NCBI GenBank assembly: GCA_012729535.1
Contig: JAAYCY010000005.1
Location: forward strand, 78,373 to 142,372
Length of the DNA stretch: 64,000 nucleotides
Reading direction: 5' to 3'
Origin: Methanomicrobiales archaeon
GTDB lineage: Archaea > Halobacteriota > Methanomicrobia > Methanomicrobiales > Methanospirillaceae
Numbering within the stretch: the first letter of the stretch is position 1; the number at the start of each line of letters is the position of its first letter. Shown here piece after piece: positions 57,751-64,000 of the stretch. Below the pieces are notes generated by a model that had not been told where the DNA came from, made no database searches, and was given only the letters and a program-made list of their open reading frames with translations. A program made the position numbers and the translations under genes.

Positions 57751-59634
57751 TTAATGAACAAATTTTCCCTTGAGTGATGCTGCAATCTTCGTATCAAGGT
57801 TTGCTGCTTTCTGAAAACACACAAAAGCCTCTCTTTTTAACCCGGCATCTTCAAGTATAACACCCTTATTCAGTAACGCTCCCACATGCTTAGGGTTCAG
57901 TTTAAGAGTCATATCATAGCACTGTAAAGCTTCATGATGCCGTATCAGATCAGAGTAGATTAAACCCTTATGGTACCATGCCGAAGCAAAAGCAGGATTT
58001 ATTCCTGTCGCCTGTGTAAATGATTCAAGAGCTTCATAATACTGTTCCTTCTGCCGGTGAATTAGCCCTTTGTTGAAAAAGGCCTTTGCATGGAATTTAT
58101 TCAATTCTATTACTTTATTGTATGATTGCAGTGCTTCATCAAGAACCTTAGATTTATGAAGAATAAGACCCCTGTTAAACCAGGCTTCAACATTATGAGG
58201 ATTTTCCCTAATTGCATACTCATAATAATCCAGAGCATCAAGATGCCTTTTAAGTTTATGCAGACATAATGCCCGGTTTTTCATTGCATCAGGATGTTTT
58301 GAATTAATTTTTAACGCATTATCATAACATTGAAGTGCTTCGTCAAATTTACCAAGACGATAAAAGCAAAATCCACGAAGACTCCAGGTGTCAGGATTCC
58401 ATTTATCAAGGAGAAGACTTTTTTTGGTTGCTGCAAGGGCTTCTTCTAACTTTTTCATTTTTAAAAGCAGATCTGCTCTTGCAAGCCACACACTTACTTC
58501 ACGAGGTTGAATTTCCAGAAGTTTTCCTGAACTCTGAAATGCTTCCTGAATGCGGTCCATCCTGATTAAACTGCGAATTTTGTAAAGCCATGCTGAAAGA
58601 TTTCGTTTATCCAGTTCAAGGACTTTATCAAAAGCATTGAGTGCTTCATAATATGATTTATCCTCAAACAGGCATATCCCCCTGAATAATCGAGGATTTA
58701 GATCTTTTGGACTTAACTCTATTGCCAATTTAAAGGACTGACCTGCTTCATTATATCTTTCCAGGTTTTTCAGGCAGTATCCTTTGTATATTAACGCACG
58801 AAGATGGTTTTTATCATTTTCGATAACCTTGTCAAAACAGATAAGTGCTTTATCATCTTCCTGTAAATGGTATAAGCAATACCCTTTAAATAGCCATGCT
58901 CGTATCTGAAGAGGGTCATCTGCTAGTACTTTATTAAAACACTCAACAGCCTCCCCAAAATCTTTTCGATTATGGTGAATGAATCCTTTGTATAGCCATG
59001 AAAGAGTCAGATCTGGTTGAATTGTCAGAGATTTCTCAATAAAAGGATATGCTTTTTCAAACTCACCTGCATGCACGAGATTAACTGCAGTAACATAGCA
59101 AACGTTCCCTAAATCTTCCTGGGATAAGAATTGTTCTGATGATTTCTCTTCCTCGATCTCCTCAGCTGATTCTTCAGAAATTTCTATTGCTTCTATTTGT
59201 TCATTGGTAATCAGGGTATCAAGAACCGTTCCCGTAGCAAATACTTCATCTTCAGGTTTTTCAGTTACAAAATTTTCTGATCCGTTATTATTAGTAGTAT
59301 CTTCATCTGTTAATTCCGAATCTGAGGACACTGGTTCTTCTGCATTTGCAATGGCAGTTGCAATCTCCTTAACTTTGTTTGTTACAACAACTTCATTCGG
59401 TTCATTTTCGGTTGTTTCAACAACGATTAAACTCTTTTCTAGTACTGTAGGTTTTTTCAGTTCTGTTGGTTTTTCTGGTTCAGATAAATCATTATCAGGA
59501 TTTTCAGAATCCGATTGATTAAATGACGAAATATCCCGGGTCAAAAAAGCCACCATCTCTTCATACTGCTGAGATGATATCTCTCCTTTTGCAAATCGTA
59601 TCTGTAAGATTTTTATGGGATCTTCATCTGACAT
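57751..59634 (-). CDS. TPR protein with N-terminal SHOCT-like module
   Basis: 627 residues. The first ~30 (DPIKILQIRFAKGEISSQQY, then EEMVAFLTRD) form a SHOCT-type short helical pair, a module usually found at C termini. An acidic, low-complexity stretch follows (about 35-165). About thirteen TPR units fill the rest ('a.y.kG..l.....yeeAl..fdkal.ld'). Cytoplasmic and probably a scaffold. Converges on ahcY with a 3-base gap and lies 56 bases downstream of the Rsm22-like gene, possibly in one unit. Confidence 0.82.
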   Translation of the reverse strand: MSDEDPIKILQIRFAKGEISSQQYEEMVAFLTRDISSFNQSDSENPDNDLSEPEKPTELKKPTVLEKSLIVVETTENEPNEVVVTNKVKEIATAIANAEEPVSSDSELTDEDTTNNNGSENFVTEKPEDEVFATGTVLDTLITNEQIEAIEISEESAEEIEEEKSSEQFLSQEDLGNVCYVTAVNLVHAGEFEKAYPFIEKSLTIQPDLTLSWLYKGFIHHNRKDFGEAVECFNKVLADDPLQIRAWLFKGYCLYHLQEDDKALICFDKVIENDKNHLRALIYKGYCLKNLERYNEAGQSFKLAIELSPKDLNPRLFRGICLFEDKSYYEALNAFDKVLELDKRNLSAWLYKIRSLIRMDRIQEAFQSSGKLLEIQPREVSVWLARADLLLKMKKLEEALAATKKSLLLDKWNPDTWSLRGFCFYRLGKFDEALQCYDNALKINSKHPDAMKNRALCLHKLKRHLDALDYYEYAIRENPHNVEAWFNRGLILHKSKVLDEALQSYNKVIELNKFHAKAFFNKGLIHRQKEQYYEALESFTQATGINPAFASAWYHKGLIYSDLIRHHEALQCYDMTLKLNPKHVGALLNKGVILEDAGLKREAFVCFQKAANLDTKIAASLKGKFVH

Positions 59635-59690
59635 TCAAACACCCGGTAACAAATCTATAAAAAAATACCCCATATAAATTATCCGGATGT

Positions 59691-61040
59691 CTATATATTC
59701 GTTGCAGAAACACGTGTTCTGACTCCTGAAATAAGGTTGTACGCAGATTTTTTATCATTCCACCTGACCCTGACGTTTCGAACCGCTATGATTTCTCCAT
59801 ATTCCGCTTTATAAATATAGTTAATCTCATCATGTTTTAAAGATCGAGGGATAATAAAATATGTCTTTGAATAACTTGCACCATCACAAATCAGGAATAC
59901 TGCAAAATTCCTGTCACCAATATCTTCTGACATTTTTGCTCCGGTAATATCTACCCATCCTCCCAGGTGCTCTTCAAGATAATTAAGTGGAGTAAAACTA
60001 TTTTTTAGCTGAACCGGAATATTTTCAGGAATTTTTCTTTTCGTGAAAATTGCATAGGAAAATTTTATATCAGTATTTATGAACCGATATCCTTCATTCT
60101 CTCCAGCTAATTTTTTCATCAGGGCGGTAGGAATAATTGGTGAAAGTTCAATAAAAGACCAGCACGATGAATAATTGCATTCTCCCTCATAGAGGTGAGG
60201 ACAGGGTGCGTATAAAAACAAACCAGATTGCTTTAAGAATTCCTGTATCTTCCTAAGTTCTATAGAATGTCTTAATTCTGCCGGTTCTATAATAATTAAA
60301 AGACCATCATCCGAGAGATATTTGACATAATTTATAAGTATAGATGCTTTTTGTTGAACAGAAAGATGAGATAATTCTGCAAGGACATTCTGGCATGAAA
60401 TAATCGTAAAGGAATCCTGGATTGTACAATCATTGCATGTGATATCACAAGCTTTAATCAGACCAGTTGTAATGTTAGATGATCCCTTGATAAATTCTGT
60501 AACCAGATAACGGAATGCCTCTAAAAATTCTTCTGATTTTTCTATTGCATGAATTTTTAGCCGCCCTTTTTTCCTCTCCTTGTAAAACCAGATAGTTGCC
60601 AGAGGAACAATACCCGGGCCTGTACCCAGGTCCAGAAGTGAAACGACATTCGGAAGAATTCCTTTCTTATCTAAATATTTTAGAATATACCTGAATTGGA
60701 CTAAATATACCGGTGCATGGTATGCAAGGTATGCAAAAACATCATATCCTTTATCATACCTGGTATGAGGACTAGTATTCCAGTACCCAGCTTTTTGTGT
60801 TTGCACTGCCTGCCGAATTTTTTTTATTGTAGTGGGTGAATCAACAGGATTTCCAGTTTTATATTCAAGATATTCTTGGATGAGACGTTCCATACGCGAT
60901 GGAATTTTTTGTCCAGCAGATTTTTTTAAAGAACTCTTTTTTTGAATATCCTGGTTTTTTCTAACGGGTTTAAGTAAAGATCTATTATCTGAAGGTTTTT
61001 TCCGGTTAATTTTTTTAACATACGGTTCTTTCTTAGCCAT
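59691..61040 (-). CDS. Rsm22/METTL17-like methyltransferase family protein
   Basis: 449 residues. A basic N-terminal tail (KKINRKKPSDNRSLLKPVRK) precedes a helical region. A Rossmann methyltransferase core follows, with SLLDLGTGPGIVPLA as the SAM loop. Next is a Cys/His cluster, APCPHLYEGECNYSSCWSF, as in the mitochondrial ribosome assembly factor Rsm22/METTL17, where these residues bind a 4Fe-4S cluster. The C-terminal ~120 residues resemble an OB-like RNA-binding unit. A role in small-subunit ribosome assembly is inferred from family. 56 bases upstream of the SHOCT-TPR gene on the same strand. Confidence 0.75.
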   Translation of the reverse strand: MAKKEPYVKKINRKKPSDNRSLLKPVRKNQDIQKKSSLKKSAGQKIPSRMERLIQEYLEYKTGNPVDSPTTIKKIRQAVQTQKAGYWNTSPHTRYDKGYDVFAYLAYHAPVYLVQFRYILKYLDKKGILPNVVSLLDLGTGPGIVPLATIWFYKERKKGRLKIHAIEKSEEFLEAFRYLVTEFIKGSSNITTGLIKACDITCNDCTIQDSFTIISCQNVLAELSHLSVQQKASILINYVKYLSDDGLLIIIEPAELRHSIELRKIQEFLKQSGLFLYAPCPHLYEGECNYSSCWSFIELSPIIPTALMKKLAGENEGYRFINTDIKFSYAIFTKRKIPENIPVQLKNSFTPLNYLEEHLGGWVDITGAKMSEDIGDRNFAVFLICDGASYSKTYFIIPRSLKHDEINYIYKAEYGEIIAVRNVRVRWNDKKSAYNLISGVRTRVSATNI

Positions 61041-61143
61041 TTATACATCTATCCGAAATTCTCTTTTTTATCCAATCCAAGCCATCATAACGGAGATAAT
61101 AAACGAGCATATAATATAGTCATACCAACAATATCCCAACTAT

Positions 61144-61551
61144 ATGGATCCTGTGCAAGGTCTGAGTATAGATACTACAACATCTGGACTTATGGTAGTC
61201 GATGATGATGAAGATATCCTCTTTACAATTAATTCTCTTTTTAAAAAGAGACCATTTCCGGTATTTCTTGCTCATTCCGGGCAGGAGTGTCTGGATTACC
61301 TGGAAAATGGATTCAAAGGCGTTATTCTCATGGATATCATGATGCCAGGTATGGACGGATGGGAAACAATACAACAGATTGTTAATAAAAAACTGATGCA
61401 CGATCTGATAATTTCAATGTTTACTGCAAAGGATATTCCGGATACTACGTTGGATCATCTGAAAGAATATGTTTTTGATTATATTACCAAACCATTTGAA
61501 CCAGAAAACCTCATCGCGCTGGTTGATGATTACCTGACGATGTTATCCTGA
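61144..61551 (+). CDS. Single-domain response regulator (receiver)
   Basis: 135 residues comprising one receiver domain: the acidic pair in MVVDDDED, phospho-acceptor Asp64 in VILMDIMMPGMDG, and Lys116 in YITKPFEPEN. No output domain. Such CheY-like proteins pass phosphate from CheA or other kinases. It lies 13 bases before cheB; together they could supply the receiver and esterase parts that are fused in most CheB proteins. No CheA in the window. Confidence 0.9.
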   Translation: MDPVQGLSIDTTTSGLMVVDDDEDILFTINSLFKKRPFPVFLAHSGQECLDYLENGFKGVILMDIMMPGMDGWETIQQIVNKKLMHDLIISMFTAKDIPDTTLDHLKEYVFDYITKPFEPENLIALVDDYLTMLS

Positions 61552-61564
61552 TATGGATTAAACC

Positions 61565-62116
61565 ATGCATTTTATAATTATTGGATCATCTACAGGAGGG
61601 CCCAGGGTCTTGTTTGATATATTTTCAGGAATTCCTGCTCTTCCCGTAACTATCATAATTGTTCAACACATGCCATTTTCTACGACACCAAGGTTTGCAA
61701 AAAGATTATCTCAGTTATGCAGGATGAACGTTATAATTCCATCTGATGAAGAACTAATAAAACCGGAATCTCTCTACATAGCCCCAGGAGATAATCACCT
61801 TATTATTAAAGATAATCAAAAAATACTGCTTACATCAACAGAAAAGGTCAATTTTGTTCGACCTTCCATAGATGTGACGATGCTATCCTTAAGACAGGAT
61901 TCACGATATCAATATACTGGTATAATTTTATCGGGTATGGGCTGTGATGGTGCTGAAGGTCTGGCATTCATGAAAAATTTGGGAGCAAAAACAATTGTTC
62001 AGGATCCTGAAACCTGTATAATTAGAAGTATGCCAGAATCAGCCATAAGATTATCAAATATTGACAAAATTTTACACCCTCTGGAAATCCGGTCTTTTTT
62101 GTTAAGTCTGAAATAA
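61565..62116 (+). CDS. cheB: CheB methylesterase domain protein (no receiver)
   Basis: 183-residue esterase with the CheB triad: Ser9 in IIGSSTGGP, His35 in IIVQHMPF, Asp128 in LSGMGCDGAEG. It removes methyl groups from chemoreceptors, or deamidates them, opposing CheR. The receiver domain usually fused in front is missing; a free receiver gene lies directly upstream. Convergent with the chemoreceptor gene, 4-base gap. Confidence 0.9.
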   Translation: MHFIIIGSSTGGPRVLFDIFSGIPALPVTIIIVQHMPFSTTPRFAKRLSQLCRMNVIIPSDEELIKPESLYIAPGDNHLIIKDNQKILLTSTEKVNFVRPSIDVTMLSLRQDSRYQYTGIILSGMGCDGAEGLAFMKNLGAKTIVQDPETCIIRSMPESAIRLSNIDKILHPLEIRSFLLSLK

Positions 62117-62120
62117 AAAG

Positions 62121-64000
62121 TTATTCCTGAAGAGTAAATAACTCTATCTCTCTTTGCATATTCCCAACAGCTGCATTAATGAGATCGATAATTTCATTGA
62201 TCTGAGATACTACTGCAAGAGCTTCCTCACTAGTTGCTGATGATTGGGTTGCATCATCAGCAGTCTTTTTAACAAGTGAACTCATTTCATTAGCACTGGC
62301 AGTTATTTCCTCAAATGAGGCCGCCTGTTGTTCAGTTGCCTGGGCTATTGTAAGCATTTTCTGGTTAATAGTATCAACAGCACTGGTAAGTTCAGTAAAA
62401 ACATTCAGGGTATCAGATAATGCACCATTTCCTTCTTTTACTGCTTTCCCTGCAGCTTCTATTGCATGAGCTGCATCATCGGATTTTCGTTCAAGGCCCA
62501 TGATCATATCAGTAATAGATTCTGCTGAAGCACGTGATTCCTGTGCAAGTGCTTTTACTTCAGATGCGACAACTGCAAACCCTCTTCCCGCTTCTCCAGC
62601 TCTTGCTGCCTCGATAGCGGCATTAAGTGCCAAAAGATTGGTCTGGTTGGCCAAGTCAGTTATGATATTAACAATTTTTCTAATCTGATCCATCTCATTT
62701 CGAATGGCTCCAATAATCTGTTCAACTTCAGATGATGACCTGGTAATACTAACCATTCCTTTATCTGCCTCGCCGGCATGCTCTGTTCCTTTTTTTGCCA
62801 GAATGTTTGCATCTTCACTTAACCTTGCCACGGAATCTGCATTCACTGAAATTTCACTGACCATAACAGTAAGATCTGCCATCGCGTGGAGAACCTGATC
62901 TATTCCATCTTCAGCCTTTGAAGCATTTGTTGAGGTTTCGTCAGCATTTTGAGCAATTTCCTTTGCCCCTCTGCTAACGTCCTCCACACCGTAATGGGCA
63001 GTACTTGCATGTTTAGATAAAGATTTTATCTCTTCAAGCAGTATTTTAATAGTTTTAGAGATATCGACCCCGATAACATTTAAAGAATCGCGGAATTCAG
63101 CAAATTCTCCCTGAACTACTATTGAAGGATTGAAAGATGTTGAAAGATTACACTTTGCATATTCACTAGATACTCTCATTGCTTCCTCAATAGGCTCGAC
63201 AAAGGCATCCAATGTCTTATTAATTCCTTCAATGAGAAGAGCATATGAGCCTTGTTGTCTTGAAATATCTGCCCTGACATGTAATGTTCCTGCCTGTGCA
63301 GATTTGGCAAGCATCATTACATCTTCTTCGAGCAATGATATTGCTTCAATACACTGGTTCAGATTGTTTTTTAACTCGTTAAAGTCACCATGATAATCTT
63401 CAGTAATCTTTGGGGGAAGATCTCCTTTACTTATTCTGTCAATGTACTCAGCTGCGAGATTTAATGGACTGATATAAATATCCAACATTTTATTGATATT
63501 TTGTATCATTCCACCATGATATCCGGAATATTTTGATGGATCTGCTCTCACATCCAGTTTTCCTTCCATTCCTGCCTGTGTAAGCATCAGGATATCTTCC
63601 CCACGCAATTGAATAACATCAATGAGGGTATTCAGGTTATTTTTGATCTCGTTGAAATCTCCCTTATATTCTTCAGAGATTTTCGGAGGGGTGTCTCCCT
63701 TGCTGATTCTGTCAATATATTCTGCTGATACGTTAATTGGACCAATGTAGGAATCGAGCATATCATTAATGCCCTTTATCATCTTCCCGTTTTCACCTGG
63801 GTACTTCACGTGATCTGCACGAACATCCAGTTTACCGTCTATCGCTGCATCGATGAGCATACGAATATCATCATTTCTCATGTGAACAACATCGATGAGA
63901 GCGTTGAGATTATTTTTTATCTCGTTAAAGTCACCACGATAATCTTCAGTGATTTTTGGAGGAATATCACCCTTGCTTATACGGTCAATATATTCTGCGG
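62121..64000 (-). CDS. Chemoreceptor with tandem HAMP-like repeats, 3' part
   Basis: The frame is open to the window end: codons beyond the ATG at 63881 continue the same repeat ([20 protein letters not shown]), so that ATG is internal. Visible: at least three copies of a 91-residue unit containing paired HAMP-like segments ([11 protein letters not shown]... and G.lDVRAD...). A typical methyl-accepting domain follows, with the signalling tip [19 protein letters not shown] and [15 protein letters not shown]. No membrane helix is visible so far, so it could be soluble or anchored upstream. It sits beside cheB. Substrate unknown. Confidence 0.9.
   Translation of the reverse strand, partial: AEYIDRISKGDIPPKITEDYRGDFNEIKNNLNALIDVVHMRNDDIRMLIDAAIDGKLDVRADHVKYPGENGKMIKGINDMLDSYIGPINVSAEYIDRISKGDTPPKISEEYKGDFNEIKNNLNTLIDVIQLRGEDILMLTQAGMEGKLDVRADPSKYSGYHGGMIQNINKMLDIYISPLNLAAEYIDRISKGDLPPKITEDYHGDFNELKNNLNQCIEAISLLEEDVMMLAKSAQAGTLHVRADISRQQGSYALLIEGINKTLDAFVEPIEEAMRVSSEYAKCNLSTSFNPSIVVQGEFAEFRDSLNVIGVDISKTIKILLEEIKSLSKHASTAHYGVEDVSRGAKEIAQNADETSTNASKAEDGIDQVLHAMADLTVMVSEISVNADSVARLSEDANILAKKGTEHAGEADKGMVSITRSSSEVEQIIGAIRNEMDQIRKIVNIITDLANQTNLLALNAAIEAARAGEAGRGFAVVASEVKALAQESRASAESITDMIMGLERKSDDAAHAIEAAGKAVKEGNGALSDTLNVFTELTSAVDTINQKMLTIAQATEQQAASFEEITASANEMSSLVKKTADDATQSSATSEEALAVVSQINEIIDLINAAVGNMQREIELFTLQE
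63327..64000 (-). repeat. 273-bp coding repeats of the chemoreceptor
   Basis: Units of exactly 91 codons (63600-63872, 63327-63599, plus a partial unit to 64000) share long nucleotide stretches, for example around the GKLDVRAD and [11 protein letters not shown] segments. They are in-frame tandem duplications with diverged third positions, not recent copies. Confidence 0.75.

Noticed and set aside
1..64000. Mobile element, prophage or CRISPR
   Set aside because: No integrase, transposase, phage structural genes, terminal repeats or repeat-spacer pattern seen; the two tRNA genes have no flanking duplicated ends.

Overview
The window looks like chromosomal DNA of a methanogenic archaeon. My best placement is order Methanomicrobiales, probably Methanospirillum or a close relative; this is inferred from gene content and no database was searched. 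Archaeal markers are GatB, GGGP synthase, archaeal-type ThrS, RfcS, MCM, membrane LonB, thermosome, Nob1, an archaeal RNase P RNA and TATA-type promoters. The abundance of PKD, TPR and multi-PAS proteins and the DUF2098-like protein fit a Methanospirillum-like lineage. I see no integrase, transposase, CRISPR array or plasmid functions, so this reads as a core segment with lineage-specific sensory and surface genes.

Layout. 1-7.6 kb: housekeeping genes, all + strand (gatB 3' part, topA with an unusual helix-hairpin-helix tail, GGGP synthase, a TrmJ-like methyltransferase, dcd, thrS). 7.6-8.3 kb: a gene graveyard with the start of a ferredoxin, the end of an aldehyde:ferredoxin oxidoreductase and the tail of a membrane protein. 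8.3-11.7 kb: an ABC-2 exporter pair and three small unknown genes. 11.8-15.7 kb: a very large receiver/PAS/GAF histidine kinase, followed by tRNA-Thr(CGT). 16.3-20.2 kb: two TPR proteins, one exported and one cytoplasmic. 20.3-23.6 kb: clamp-loader small subunit and MCM helicase. 23.7-28.6 kb: two exported Ig-like proteins flanking a nitrilase-family amidase and a copper P-type ATPase. 29.0-34.4 kb: a tightly overlapping minus-strand operon lonB-tldD-tldE-aroD. 34.5-36.5 kb: prs-nob1-gfcR-like operon. 36.6-38.5 kb: thermosome and a small HTH protein, then tRNA-Ser(CGA). 38.9-45.4 kb: two convergent large exported proteins, one with 13 PKD repeats and one a right-handed beta-helix ending in a dockerin-like domain. 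45.6-48.7 kb: XPD/DinG-type helicase, methylguanine-DNA methyltransferase and MobA, overlapping. 48.7-50.3 kb: a lipoprotein and a small membrane protein. 50.3-54.3 kb: cheR, a four-PAS protein ending in CheW, and a ParA/MinD ATPase. 54.5-54.8 kb: RNase P RNA. 54.9-61.0 kb: SagB-type oxidoreductase, hisF, ahcY, SHOCT-TPR protein, Rsm22-like methyltransferase. 61.1-64.0 kb: receiver protein, stand-alone CheB, and a chemoreceptor with tandem 91-residue HAMP-like repeats that runs off the window.

The most interesting group is the chemosensory one. A ParA-like ATPase is translationally coupled to a PAS-CheW protein and followed by CheR, with CheB, a receiver and a tandem-HAMP receptor 7-10 kb away. 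The ATPase/CheW pairing resembles the bacterial ParC/ParP system that positions chemoreceptor arrays. The ParA gene also has no ATG, GTG or TTG upstream of its P-loop and probably starts at AUC behind a strong Shine-Dalgarno sequence.
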